64,000 nt of DNA from Plumapathes pennacea (taxonomy: Eukaryota; Cnidaria; Anthozoa; Antipatharia; Myriopathidae): contig OZ038469.1 in the NCBI GenBank assembly GCA_964036295.1, forward strand, positions 12,457,591 to 12,521,590, given 5' to 3'. A program made the translations under genes and the position numbers. The notes under the pieces were generated by a model. The model made no database searches and was not told where the DNA came from. It saw only the letters and a list, made by a program, of their open reading frames with translations. Below are positions 12,201 to 27,200 of the stretch, one piece after another (the first letter of the stretch is position 1; each line of letters starts with the position of its first letter).

Positions 12201-15200
12201 GAGGTGGGTGGGTTTGAAAATGTCTCCATCGCACGCTGCTTGCATCAAAACCTGAGAAGATGAGAGAACGATTATTTCAGACATTTATGTTTCGAAGGGG
12301 GGGGGGGGGGGGGGGTGGAGTATTTCAGAAAACACTGTATTTGCAGTTTGACAAACTTAAACTTCACTCTCACACTAAAAACCAAATCGAAAGATTGTAT
12401 CAATCAGCTCAGACATTCATGTTCTGGATTAGACTCATAGAAACGCGCAGTGAGTAAAACTCGGTGATAAAGAACACGATTTGAAAGCTGAACAAAGCAT
12501 TCTACGACTTTGTACGAACCATTCAAAATGAACTTTTCAAAGTGAAGCAATGATGATAATGACGAGAAGCACACGTACAAGCAAAACTCAGTGTTGGTCT
12601 TCCCTGGCACAAACAAAATTGTTGTTGTTGTTGTTGTTGTTGTTTTATGCGTGATAGTCATCGTTAAAAAAACATCACAACCAATAATAGAAGACATGGA
12701 AACAACAAAGCAATAGAATGTAGAGGCAAGGGGCGGCGGCAATGATGACGGATCAACATGTACACGAAACAGTTACTTTCAAACCTTTAAAGTGTGATAA
12801 CCAATCTTGCACTGTTGTGTGAGTAAGATTCTCCTGACCATTGCGTAACCTGCCTCCTCGTCCATGGACCTGGCGTGAAAGTCGCAGCGCCGCTGCAGCG
12901 CCAACACGACGGACAAAACGTCAGCCTGTGCCTTCTCAGTGTACGCCATTTCAACCACCTGCAGCAGAGACAAGGGGTTATCAAAAGGCCCTGGGGAGAG
13001 GCGCCTATTCTGGAATAAGATTAGCACGTGATGTCATGTCTATTCGGTTTTGGGCTGACTTGATTACTGATGAATCGGAAATTGTTTATGTTTTGGCATA
13101 CAAAGGCAATTCAGAATAAAACTGGTCAAATCCCGGCATAGACTCAAACAAACACGCCCTTGACAATGGACATTAGCCATTCCGAAGTTGCGCAAAATCA
13201 ATGAAAATTAATTAAACTGAAACAAATAACCTTGTCACAAGGAAGAACACACCCAAATTAGCATCCAGGTTTCAGGACGATTGGTCAATCAAAAACCGAG
13301 CAACGAGCTTTTAAAAATCGTTATTATAAAAAGAAACTTTAATATGGAATGGGTTGGGGGGAGGGGGAGGGGGGGGGGGGTGGGGGAGGGGACGGCACAA
13401 TCAAGGGTTTAGGGTTAGGTTTGGGAGTTGGTCAGCACATACTCCAAGGTGGAAATCGTATTTTGACACATGCGGCACAACCCACACCAGCATTGCCATG
13501 ATTGCTTACGTGACTGAAATAGCTGTTGCTCCCTGTGACAATACCCTTCAGACTACTGTACGTACCTTTGCAAATAGAAATATAAACACACTCATTCCTC
13601 CAATGTCATGAGCGGCCTCTAGAAAAGACGAAGTCCTGACGGCGTTAACTGGACAAGACGGCAGCGCCTTCAACTGCTGCACAGCTGGCTTCGCTGCGTC
13701 CATGTTCGGTTGCTCTGACTTTCTTTCGTCACCCTTCGAAAACTGCTGGAACACCAGCGGATGGGCGGAAGAATACAGAACCGCAAGACTCTCCTGTAAA
13801 AGAAATGGAGGGAAGAGCATTTGAGGTTCTACGCCTGAGAAAGAGGATACTTACCAAGCGCCTTTTCAGGATCTATGACTATTAACCCCCGAAATTAGGC
13901 ACGTTTAGCGTTTTAGATCAAGGGCTGGTAGAGCAAAGTTTCAACTAACGTAAACATAATCCATGACCTGTGTAAGCATATGTAGCAATATTCATTGCGT
14001 TGCGTGCTTTTGTGTTGGAGAAGACTTCACCTACATACTGAAGTCACGTACACTTACACAGTGAAGTCACGCACATTTACACACTGAAGTCACGTACATT
14101 TACAAACTCACGTCACGTACACTTGCACAACCAAGCCACGCACATACGCATCTTTTAGCTCTGCTTCCTTGTTGACCCGAGTCAGCATACACCGTTTTAC
14201 ACTCTACTCTTCTTTCTTTCTACAAACAATGTTACGGGACCAACCTTTACACCCAGCTCCAGATCCGGTATGACGATGTGTGGACTTGTGAGAAGTCCTG
14301 GGGTTAGGTTGGCAGCCACAGCTTGTTCGCTGACAGACAGACGGGACCACAACTTGGTGCTTTCTACAAAAGGCTTCCTGGTGCTATGACAAAAGTGCAA
14401 CAAAATCAAAATCAGAAAAACGACCAACCTCTGAACTGTCAACTGAAACTTGAAGGTATGACCACTCAAATGAAAGCTCCCGACGAGTACATTCTAACAG
14501 AAGTGTTCACTTCGAACTCCTGAACTGTCAAATGAAATCTAAAGGTGTGAACACTCAAATGAAAGCTCTCGATGAGTACATTCTAACAGCAATGTTCACT
14601 TCCAACTCCTGAACTATCAAATGAAACCTAAAGGTGTGAACACTCAAATGAAAGCTCTCGATGAGTACATTCTAACAGCAGTGTTCACTTTCAATTCCTG
14701 AACTGTCAAATGAAACCTAAAGGAAGCTCTCAACTCATTGAGGCCTCTCAACTCATGTGTAGATTCTAATAGCAGTGTTCGTTCCCTACTCCTGCAATGT
14801 CAAATTAATCCGAAAGGTGGGACCACTCAAATGAAATGTCTCGATGAGTACATTCTAATAGCAGTGTGCGCGTCATTGTTGAACAAAGTTATTGGCTGGA
14901 AAAGTTTCTTGCAGGTAACACATTGGTCTCGATGCTTATCTGTCCAAACATCCAAGACAATAACAGGCAGTTTGAGGCAAGGCGACATATTCACACGACA
15001 GAGCTTACCCCGTGCTATCCTGAGAGACGAGTTCAAAGTCCTTGCCCAGCTGTCCAATAGTGCTACAGTTTGGTCCCAAAGAGTGGAGATAAAACGCTTG
15101 CTCCAGACCAAGCAGGTGCGAGCAGCCAACAGACCCAGACTGCTGTGCGTTGTCTGAAGACTCGGGAACAATTCCTAGAAAATTCCACAATTTATCACAC

Positions 15201-18200
15201 CAATGTATCGCAACTCAATGCATTTTATTATCATTTGGACGCTGAAAATTATACTTCTCGGCTTATTTGATTTAGAAGCATTATTTTATCAAATGTTTCG
15301 TTTCTTTCGCCTTCACTCTCGCGAACAGCTACATCAGTTCACCAATAAGCTCGTAGTCACGTAAATATCAGAGAAATGGCTTCCTCTTTGACCACTATTA
15401 AGGTCTGGAGATAATGGTGAAAGAATAAAAGGCCCTATACCAGCACATACCACACTTATCAGAGTCACGGAGTACCAAGCGTCTGATACTTCACAAAAGC
15501 TGGTTGGCTTATGCATTCTGACCAAGTCATTCACACTTTACTCATACAAATGACTGGAAGAATTTGTTTATCAAGATTCAGTCCAGGGCCAATAGAAGGA
15601 AGGTTGATAATGCATCATACCTGTAAACATCATAAAATTCCCAATGTCATAGCCATCATTTACTGACGCGCAAGCTCCGTGGCTCATCCGGGAACTTGTG
15701 CTGCCACTTGTGATCACGTGTCCAAGCATCAGCATGTTAATTCTGAGCTTGCTGTTAGCGTACCAGGGCACCGAGGCTTCAAATTCCACTGGTTCTGTCC
15801 CATCGACCACTGTTAAAACCTGAAACAAGTTCAAACACATCGCAATTTCACTACATGTTATTATTTGGCCCTGCCGCATGGCAGCCAGTTTTAAAAGCCT
15901 TGGTGGATACGGATTGAAACACACGTTCGGTCACAACGCCGCCATTTCGTATTTCGAAAGAGGAGAGACTGAGGGAAAGCGCTAAGTGGCGGCGTTGCGA
16001 CCAGCACTGCCAGCTACGCAGGTAAAGGCTATAGCACATATCTATATGAGATTAATCAAGCTACAATCCTGGACAAAAGTCTTTGGGACACCCTGATCAT
16101 AGTGTTATATTGTTGATATCACTCATTTTGGCTGGCATAGTTAGCCAAAAAGGCACCCACCCTCCCCTCCCCTCCCCTGATCAATGTTTGTTCAGAGCTG
16201 CAAGATGCGCAATTGAACATTGAAGTGGGGGAGGGGGGTGGCACGAAAAACTCAAAATTAGAGGACTTTGGCCTAGTGATCCAACATTTTTGACCAGGAT
16301 TGTAGCTAACATTATCAAGGCTCCGAGATTTAATGAAAAATGAAGCGAAATAGGCCAAACGCAAAAGGAATCCTTACTTCTGTTGAAACCGTCGACTCTG
16401 GCCGCCTGACTGTTTCTGTTGTGGAACGGCTGGATGGAGTGAAGGACACAACCACGTGGTGCCAACGCCCTCTCTTCACGGCCGGCACTCTCACTGTAGT
16501 TTCTCTCAATACGACGAGCTTCTTGTCGGTGTTCTTGCTTTTCCACCTAAATGGGCATTAAAGCACCCACTTTTAGTGTAAAACAGTTTCTAGATGACTG
16601 TCCAAAACCAAAACTATGATAATAACAGTACCACTCACAACGGCTGTACAAATAACACTTTTGACCAACCAGAAACCCGAGTAATTTGCTTTGAACAACA
16701 GACCAAACAGTAATGCGAGAAAACGCCAACGCCACTTCACTGCGTAAGGAGACAAAAGGCTTTGCTTTTGTCCCTGATAGGCCGATTCTGCCAAACCTGT
16801 CTCGATCAATCCGAAAGCGTAGCAAACGCAAAAACCAAAGGAATCACACGATTACTGTCATCCAAAAACGGCAATAACGTTTCTTTTTTGTATGTGTGAT
16901 TCGCGAAACAAATTGGCTTACTTGCGTGCGTATATTAGTAACACTCTTCCCGTGGTACGGAAAAACGTTTCTGTTTTTTCTGCTGGTTCAAGCCAAACGA
17001 AGTTTTCACTGGTTCAGCCGGTGAGTATCAGAGCAAGACTTCTAACTTACCTGTACGTGAACAAGTTGAAGGAGGGCATGAGCCAAACTTCAATCCAACT
17101 CCTCTCTGAACCGAATGAGAACAAATGAAGAATATCATCACCAACAAACTCCAGCTCAGGACAGAAATCATCGCGACCGGCCAGTGGTCCCTCGGGACTC
17201 AAATCACATCCGACACTGTGAGTAACGCTGTTCAAGCGGACCCAGAAAGCCACGCTAAAGCGTCTCGTGGACCACATGTAGTGTCCTTGGAGTTTAAGTC
17301 GCACTGCGTGAACGGAAAACGGGGATGGAAGGTCGCTGTAGTCCTCGCTGTGCTGATATTTAAACGCCTCCTTCTCATGCTCTTTCTCGGTGCTTTCACT
17401 GAAGCTGTGTTTAATCTTTCGTCTACCCCTTGGCGGACTGTTCCGTGCTCTACCCTTCTCTACTCTGGATGCCCCCTTGCTTGGCCGTCTATCGTCACTG
17501 TCCGCAGCAAGGTGTCGAGGTGCTCTCCAAGGCGGGCTGTCTGCGGCCACATCTTCGCTTGATGCGTCACCGTCACTTGGGGGAGATGTGGGGCCTCTGA
17601 GAAAAGCAATGTCGAGACACTGTATAAGTCTAATGACTTGGCCGCAGGTTTAAAACACATTACCACTCTTCGCTGCACGTGAGGTTCGCAAGTTCGTTCA
17701 TCAGTTATCAGTGTTTCAAAGAGTTTTCTTTTTATGTTAACCCTTTCACTCCCAAGAGTGATCAACTCAGTTAAATTTTTCTGATCAAAAACATATCATA
17801 TAGTATGATTAAGAACTTAGCTGTTGATAGCTTGCTCAGATAAAAGCTGATTAAACTATAAACTCTCACAAGATCACTCGTACATTTTCTTCTTATCAGG
17901 TTGAGAGAATCTGCATTTTGAGCTTGGGAGTAAAGGACCTCTCAGCCAATCCAATGTTTTCGTTTACATCATTACATTACAATGCGTATTATAACAACAC
18001 TCAGTGATAACCCGAGTCCAGGAGGACTAAATTGCAGAAAGTATATTTTGTCTTTGTATTACCTCTTCCTTGGCTTCTCTCTCTGCTGCTTTCTTCTCCT
18101 CCCAGCTGACTTGCCTTTCTGTTCGGGGTTTTTCATGTGACAGGGAAACGAGAGTGTGAAAGCAGGGCCTGGGTACGAGCCAGCCTTGAGAGCAACGGCT

Positions 18201-21200
18201 GCTAGAGCTTCGGACAGCAAGCCCTGAAACGAGGCAATGGGACAATCAGTACGTCATAAACACATAATGCACGTGCTCCTCTAACCGCTCTTACTGGTTG
18301 CTAGGAGATTTAGGCCTGTTGCAGCACTGTAAACTAAACAGAAAAACTCCAGTAGCCGATGCAAGTTTTTTGAAGATAATTGATGAAATCCTATTGACTG
18401 GCATCCGTCTATGGTCGCTCATCCCACCCCCTTCCCCTCGTAGAAAGTCCCTTGTAAGAACGAGAAAAATAAGCCATGTTTGTAGATCTGGACTAGAACC
18501 TCGAGACGAGGACGATAATACAATAAAATTCATTTTAAACGAGCACTCATTCAACCTCATCAACTCCAGTCTCATTTCCTCTCAAATTACCAATCTATGG
18601 CAGTACTTTTAATCGTAAACTCGCCGAATTTGCCACCCATACCTTACTATCGCACAAGTCCCATTTGTGCGTAAGGTCTCCTTCTGTAACCCTAGAAAAC
18701 TTTTTACAATAGTCATTGTTGACTATGCTCGGAATGTTACTGAAATGTAACCCCACCCAAACCATACGTGGCAATTTAAACGTAAACACAAAATAAACAC
18801 AACTCATCTCAAGATTAAACCTACACCCAACATTAACATCAACCCTGTTTCCTTGTATGTCTATCCCACTGACAAGACACCTACCAAAGGTGGAGAAGCG
18901 TAACCACACAACAAACACAACTCATCTCAAGATTAAACCCACATTCAACATCAACCCTGTTTCCTTGCATATCACTTGACACCTACCACAGGTGGAGAAT
19001 CCAACTTGAACATGGACAGGAAATCCCACAACTCCGCAGCCTTGACGCTGTGACTGGCAAGACAGACGAACACATCCAACGCTAGCGACTGCACACCTGG
19101 GGAGAAAGTCCAAACAAATTAGCTATAATCTTAAGTTTCTATTTTCTTGATTCGCTCCTGATTGCACGAAGAGGGAAGATCCTCAGGCTCTACTCTGATT
19201 GCTCACAACTTTCAACGAACAGGAAGCTGGAGATAGAACTGATAACTTTTAAATAGCTATTGGTTTGTTTCGCTGCTGATTGGTCGAGAGTACAGGGCCT
19301 CTACTTTGATTGGCTACAGTGTGTTGCACAGCAATGTTGAACCAATCACAGAGAAATCAAAGCAATCATGTCCTTGACTTCGATATCATGTTTTGATAAT
19401 ACGTTAAACTTTAGAAAACGCTCGACGAAATTCCATACCTTTGAGGGTGTCATTGTTTTCCTCAAAACTGTCCTTGAAACACAACAGCAAAGTTTCTACC
19501 AGACCCTGCAGAGGGAGAGTGTGTTGAGCAGTTGTTCTCAACCCAAATTAATGTGTACTAAAAACGAACAGAATACTAATGGAAGAGTCATTTGTACTTT
19601 GACGAGGAACCCCTTTTCTCTGGTCGGAAAACTAAAATGTCACGAATTAAGTGTGAACTGAGCTGTTGAGCCAGAGTGCATCTGATGTGCGGCCGGTGTG
19701 TCACAGCACAGTCAAGTCTCTGTTACACAAGAATACGAAGCTCCAAGTGCGTTACCAGCAGTGCACAGACAGTACACTCATCTCTGGATTATCCGCTTAT
19801 CAAAAGACTATCTTAGTTACGGTGAATTAGCATTTTGTAGCGTCCAGTGCATTTTATGTTCTCATGGTATTTTGTATTTTTTACTGAAGAGGTTGATGAA
19901 TCGCTTGGTGCGTTCGGATTTGTATTAAAGCGTGCTCTCTAGCAGGCCATTTCCGAGATGTTTGTTGCCTCTGTTTCATGCAAATCAAACTAAACTAAAT
20001 TTTCGTAAGAAAGGTTTTGGACTGGCCTTGCTTTGAAACAGAGGCAACAGGCATCGCCTATCGACCGCGCGAGTTCATTCTACTTCGTAACTTCGGTGAC
20101 CCGTATTGGCATAGTCATCTGTGTCATCACTTACCTCTCGGCAAAGAATTTTGCAGTTCTCTTCGCAGTTACGTAACAATCCTAGCAAGCACTCTGCAGC
20201 GTGACTCATAACGACCATCCTGTTACTAAAGAAATAATTCGGCAGTACAAATTTATTGGTTCAGGACCTTAAAATCTGAAGCGCAGATGGGCGTTACTTT
20301 CTAGAGATCTTATTATCTTGTTATTATGAATGCACTTCTCATTTCTAAACTAATCAAACAGTTTAGGACTCAGAGTGCCCTCCGAGATTCTGTGGCTAAA
20401 ACCAAAACAAATCAACACTAGACATGAATTTTGCTTCTACTTCTAATCTCAAAAATCAGATAGGCAGTTTTTAAAAACTCAAAACCCAACCTATGAGGTA
20501 AGATACGATAGCCCTCCTTTACACAAAATCTAAATAGCACGTCTAAATATAGACCTCGAGCACCTTTTACTTTCAAGATCGTGTGAGAGCGCTAAAGTAG
20601 CGCGGGAGGGCCAGGGCGTGCCCTTTCTCCGCGCGGCGCGCCTGACCGTTCTGCGCTCGCTTACACGATCTTCGAGGAAAAAGGAAAGATTGTTCGTAGT
20701 ATAGCCAAAAAATATTGATAACTTAACAAAATACCTCCAAATACTTACAAATTTCCTTTCCACCCACCTTCCTGCAGCAAAGGATTCCTTGCCAAAAACA
20801 GCGTTGAGTAGTCTGAAAAGAAATTTGCAAATCTGAGGATAAATTATCAGCCCGCGCATGGCGGTCTTCTCCGTTTTAACAGAGTCGTCGCTCCTCATTC
20901 GTCCTCGCTTTCTCTGCTTCATTCCACACTTCATTGTCTCCTGGCTGTCGCTGCTGGCAGACTCCAGTTCCTTGTCCGCTTCATATCCCTCTTCTAAAGC
21001 ACGAGCATGCGCCGTCCGCCGGTTGCCGCTGTCCTCGTCTTCGTCTTCCATCAGTGGGGACCAGTCTTCCTCGTACTCTTCACTATTTGGTTTCCTGAGC
21101 ATTGCTTCTCGCTGCTGTTTTTTCTGCTTCGGCCAGGACTCTTCATCAGGGAACTTTTGCACAGAAGCTCTTAGGAGGGAGTCACAGATTCCCTTTCCGA

Positions 21201-24200
21201 AAGATGCTCGCAACGAGGGTGACTCCAAGGCGGTCTGTTGTACAACGTGCGTCAATAGATCGAGTTGGGGCAGAAACTTGACGGAGAGAGAGATAAAAAA
21301 AGGATAAAGGTTGTCAGAGCGCCGGCCACAAACTTATATTCAACCAACCAGCCATGTCAGGGGGGAGGGGTGGGACGAAAAGCAGAATTGGATGTTATGA
21401 AATGAAGTTTGACAGAAGTGTACTGAAGGCCCGTCCATACGAATCCAACATCGTCGTCCAGTGGCAAGGCACCTTTCTCTCCAAGCCACCCTGGGCGCGC
21501 CAACTATTCATACATGTATTTATAAATCGAAGAGTCGTCGACTTAAGAAACCAACAGACCTCATAGAAACGGTTCACTGTGATCTTAACAAAATGCGTGA
21601 GTAGATGGCTCGCCTGGGGTGACTCGGGAAGGCGGACGGTGGCCTTATTCCCCGGGACAACTTTTCTCCATGTAAACGAGGCCTTAACCCTTTCGCTCCA
21701 ACAGTGATCAATTTCAATTTTCTTATTCAGTTTTTCACTAGAATTGTGTCATAATACAGTAAAGGAGAACTTGGCTTTTGATAACTTACTCAAATGAAAG
21801 TCAATTCTCACTAATTCACCCCTAGGCTACAGTTTCTTTTTAAAAGCTTCTTGAATCTGCATTTTGAGCTTGGTAATAAAAGGGTAGACTAATTGAATGC
21901 CCATACCTCGCTCTCCTCCCAATACTTCGTGTGAGCCAGCCGCAGGCAGACGGGAAGAACAGACTCCAACAAACTCGCCATGTCTCTTTGAAGACGTTCG
22001 CTCTCAATGTTCTCTTCTGATTTACTGGAGCCCTCACAACTGAAAAATTCCAGCGAAGCCTGTAACAACTTGTAGCTGTACGCTGGACCTTCGTCGGCCA
22101 TGAACAAATGCCGGAAAAACATGTTCGAAGAAACCAGTCGCAAACAAGACTGCCACACCCGAACGCTCAGAGCAAACTCCTGTGCGGAGGCGGAGAGCTC
22201 CAGCTCCGAACTCTCCCGCTTTGTGTCACCTAATAAATACACAGTGTATTGAAGAAGCGAGAGGAACGTCTTAGTGGCAGAATCGCCGTCTGATTTTTCC
22301 CTTTGTTTCCGGAGTGTTAGGTCGGTTTCGTTCTTGGTCGACGCCTTCTTAAAATGCTGTGGCTTGTCTTCGACCATTGCTAAAAACTCCAGGACCTCCA
22401 GGACAGGATCCAGCACGTCCTTCACGCAAAGCAGACTTTGAAGTTCGTTCAGCCCGCCACAGGAAAGGAACAAGCTGCGTGAACCCTCGTCGACGAGAAG
22501 AAGCGGAAGGTAGTTGATGCACGCCTGGAGAACTTCCAGCGAAATTCCATCGCTGACAGGACGAGACTTAGAAGAAGACTGAGCTCTCTCAGATTTCGCC
22601 TCAATTGAAGTCAGAGGCTCGGAAGAGTCTTCTTCCTCGGAATTCGCGACAAGCGGCGGGAGATCGCTCTTACGTCTTAAGAAACTGTGGCGTTTTGTCC
22701 ACCAAGACGGAAAAGGAACGGTCACAGACCGACTCCGTCCTCCCGAAGACTCGAATGCCTGGAAAATGTAGCTTTCTTGGGAACCTCCTTCGTAGCGGAG
22801 AATTGACGGAAAGATGACAAGCCGAAACAGCTCCTCTCTCAAATGTCTGGACCCGCAGTGAACCAGGGGACGAAGAGCTTTGGTCACCTCCAGAGCCAGA
22901 TGGGTGTCTGAGGATGTGATGAGTGTGCAGTACTGGGACAGACAGTTCCAGGAAGGCAGACTGTCTCTGCTCCTTCTCCGGGTGGTTTCAGGAGGGAAGG
23001 CCAGGCTGCTGAGCTCAGTGGTGGAGAATCTGCTGTCACTTCGCGATTTGGAGAAACTCTTGCTCCGTTTTCCGCGACCTTTTGACTCAAACTCTTGCTG
23101 CTGTAAAGCATCGCACGTGTTCGTTGCTCTGTCCACTTCACTCAGCACTAGTTGGTTGATTATCTTCAGGGTTAACGATTGGACACTTTTACAAACATCG
23201 GTGAATCTAAGAGAAAACGAAACAAATGTTGAAGCTCCCGTAAGCAGACACCCCTGGGCAACAGACAAAGCGTCCGCAACTGGAACTGTCCGCTTGTGAG
23301 CATGTGTAAAATACAGAGTTTGATTGGGCTGGAGTTTAAACGGGGTTTCGTAAAGGTTTCCTTCCGTAGAGCTGTCCGCTTACAAAGGTCCGCCATGAGA
23401 ACTTCGACTGTACAGGGCAATGAGGCGCAAGCTCTGTAATCAAGAAACCACTCTCACACTGAATAATAAGCAGCAGCTAATCTACTTCCCGTATAAACGA
23501 GTGTAAAGTAAATCTGTCTGCCGAGCTTGCATTATGCCCGTGTGTAATCTCAGTTTTTCTTAGCCACAACTTACGTTATTGAAAATGCATTGAACTAACT
23601 TATATTTGAGCATCAATTCCTAGTACTTTGTGTCTTGGGTATAAGTCTTGAGGTTTTACTAGCGTTACACTGAACTACACAATGTCAATTTTGTACAATG
23701 TCCGTTGACTCAAAAATAAGTTGAGCGCACGGCCGAAAATTCCTGTTTTCGCAGTGTCGTTCATAGCGTATTGGACATACCTCGCCATAAGAGGAGTGAT
23801 CAAGATATCAGCCGTGATGCAGCTGCACAGGCCCACTCTAGCGAGACATCCCAGCACTTGAGTCTGTAAGGACTGCGTTTGGCTTTCTTTGAAGATACTT
23901 AAGAGGATCGTCACAGGCTTATACAAAGAGCACAGGTCTTCTGGTCCTAGAAGAACTGAACAAAAGAGTTAAGGCTGGTTCACACAAGTAAAGCAAAAGC
24001 AAACGACCGGTTCACACGGTAAAATTTGTGAAGCCAGACATGAACAAGAAATATGTGTCAGCGTGTATATCTTACTTGAAGCAATGATTCTCCGCTCGCT
24101 TTCCGCCTCCATATCTCCAGTGGATTCGGAGCTCTCTCCTATATCAGAGCTGAAAATGTCACTTTCAACGTCCTGACTTTGATCGGCAGACGGCCCCTGT

Positions 24201-27200
24201 GGGTACACGAGTTTCTTGCGGTCATGTTCCGAGGTAATTCTGCACTGAAATTTACCTTTCTTCAACAAAAACATAACCTTGGCCACAATGTTTAATATTC
24301 TAGTGATCGCACTCCTTGGAAAGCTTTCTACTTTGGAGTGAGCAGTAGCAAATTCTTCGGCCAAAATTCTATTAGGCGTCGGTGAGGCCGTACATAAGGT
24401 TTCTTCCAGTTTTAGAACGAGCTTATGAACTAAGTTAAAACCATCACTGGATACAAACTGGTCATGCAACTCTTGGCTCAGCATAAGGAGCGAGGAATTG
24501 ACAAGAGTCCCGTAATGGAGGCAGCCTAATAAAAATGTCGTAAGACCCTGAAGAGAACAGGCGAAAGACAGAAGCTGCTGGAATTCAAGCCACTGTGCAC
24601 TGTTAGAAAACATGTCTCGGCTTTCCTTGAAGGAACTCCTTTCAACTGCTGCCATCAAAGTTTCTATCAACGTGTCGAGATTCTGGTGAACAAAACTCGC
24701 CTTTCCAAGAGAGTTTTGAATAACCTCGAGCAACTTTCTGACGTACGAACTTCTTGAGAGTTGTTTAGCAGACTTAGGGTTTCGAATTGCTGTGTATAAG
24801 ACGGCAAAGACCGTTCTTAGCACCATCAGCTGCGCTACAGTCGAGGCGGAGGCATTCCACTCACAATAAACTTCCACTTCATCGAACGCTGCCGTTTTGC
24901 TCTGAGTAGTGCCCAAAGCAAACACTATGTTTACCAACTGACCACTGCATTGCATCAGCAAAGCGGCATCATGAGAGGAGCACTGTGATGCAGTTAAGTT
25001 CTCCAGTATTGAGAGAATAAGCAAAAGAAGCTCAAAAGCGTCGATGGAAGGGAGGTTTTCTATGGAAGAAAGCAAGCTGCCAGCGCTCGAGTTTCCAGGC
25101 AAAAGAGATGGAATTTCGCCAGCTTCCACGGAATTTCCACTGTGTACAATGGTGCTGAAATGTTCACTTGAGCGGTCATCAATCTCGCTGCCGCTTAAAG
25201 TACTAACGCGATCCAACGCACCTTCAGTTTCTTCGCCGAGCGCTACACTGGAGCTGTCTTCGCTGGTTAAACTTGTCACGCTGGTAAATAGATCACTGCT
25301 GTCCTCGGTTGTACTGATGTTTGTCGAGGCAATATCTGCACCGTATCTCACTTCTGTAGCGTTTCTTTTATTGCTTCCTGGTGATTTTCCTCTGGTGTTA
25401 CGTGGAGCAGCCTGTGGAAGAAGCGTTCCCGCCACATCAGAGTAGACCTTGCAGTGGTTCAGGATCGTTTCTGTAACATGGTCAGAGTGATACGACGCTC
25501 CCTTTGCGTCTTGGTAATGCCCTTCCCAGTCTGACAACACAAGATTTAGCCCTGCGGATAACAAAACAGTTATTAGCTGGAGGAGACCATATCACACACA
25601 TGGAACGGTAGCGATATGGTGATCAAGGGTCCAGCGAAAACGTGGACTTACAAGAGGATGCTGCGGCACGCTTTTGCACTGGGCCTCGATTTAAAGCATA
25701 GGTAAAATACAACAGTTTCATGCCAATGGAATAGAAGCGATTTTTGAACACTGTCGTAACTAATTTGTTGTGCAGCCTTTAGTTTTTCTTTGTAAGTGGT
25801 GCGACCAGCCAATCAGACTGGTTTGGTTTCGAGACTATTCAGGCACGCAATCACGTGGTTTCTTGCGGCCTCGTGATTGGCCCTGTGATTCTGGTTTTGT
25901 GAGTCAATTAAATTGAGAACATCCTAAGTTTATTCCTACCTTGTAAGCAATCAAAGCTTTCCAGAGGAACTCTCAAAATCACTGGCAAAAGAGTGATGAG
26001 CAAATTAGCAAGCTCCTTGCTGCATCCTGCAATCTGAGAAGAAAACAATATTATAAAATAGCACTTATATAACGTGTGCTCTGATTGGCTCCCAACCGTG
26101 TTTGCATGAGGGTATGTAACATAAAAAGTGTGCACGTTTATTTTATAAAAGAAATACAAAACACTTGCCGTGTTTACATAGCCTGATGCAAACATGGCAT
26201 GCATTTTGTATTTCACATCACTATTCGCCAAATTTTATTGTACTTTCAAAGCTGGCAAATGTAAACTCTATCCAAGATCCTCTTGATTGATACCATATGC
26301 ACTTCAAAAAATATTCAATAACAGGTATTCCCTGATGGTCACCCATCAAAGTATAAACCCTGCCAGACCAGCCTCCTGCGCAGACGTGATCTTTGGGCTC
26401 CTCAAGCAATTTTCTCCCCCAAAGAATGTCTGCACAGGAGGATACGACCAACCAGTCTTGACTTTTTCTATCATGAATTTGCCAATGTAACCTTGCATGA
26501 ACAACAGATAGCAATAAAGAAATAGCCCACTAGCTTGAATATTTTTAAACAAATTGCAAGATCAAACTTCCCTCTATTTTACGGGAGTCTCGCTAGTTCC
26601 CAAAAATAATACTGTTGAGAAGTGAGTATACAGTATAAAAAGCCACTCCAGAAAAACTAATTACTTTGTATATAATACAGTCAACTTCCTCTGAGACAGA
26701 CACCCTCGGGACCAGCTCCAACTGTCTGTTTTTGAGGTGTCTGTCTTATAGTCAGCGGTTCAGTTAGCCACTCCTACATGTACTAGGTATCCATCTTAGA
26801 GAGGCGTCCGCCTAAGAGAGGTGTCCATTAAGACGGAGTTGACTGTAGAACTAAGTACTAAGTTGTCTGGAAACACAGTTTTAGCCATTACCGTAAATCT
26901 AATATCTCATGGTATGCTCCTTTCAAGATTTGTCTGAGAAATTTACTCACCTTGTTGGCCAAAATGCACAGAGTCTGAAGCAACATCAGACCCTGTCCAC
27001 TGCACAAGTAGTGTACCAGTGATGCCTCGTCACAATCCTGACACTTGAAAAGAATTATGGTCTGGAACTCTCTGGACAGCATGTTGCTCACAATGTGGAT
27101 ATCCCTGTTACAGAACATTCAGCCAGAGTTATGCACATATTTTTAATACAATCTCAAAATACAAATTCTCCCAACTGTTTAGAAGAAAATGTATGAGTGA

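Larger units (their letters stand above)
14251..19505 (-). other. LYST: LYST exons 10-17, including ConA-like lectin region
   Basis: Exons: 19439-19505, 18987-19096, 18063-18223, 17051-17596, 16378-16546, 15621-15819, 15009-15174, 14251-14383. Exon 13 is the key exon: after a basic Ser/Pro-rich linker it encodes [14 protein letters not shown] and then [18 protein letters not shown], the beta-strand pattern of the concanavalin A-like domain of BEACH proteins. Exon 14 continues with [12 protein letters not shown], exon 15 with [12 protein letters not shown] and exon 16 with [12 protein letters not shown]. These match the same successive blocks of vertebrate LYST. This domain is thought to mediate protein or ligand contacts. 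Phase is kept through all eight exons. Confidence 0.9.
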
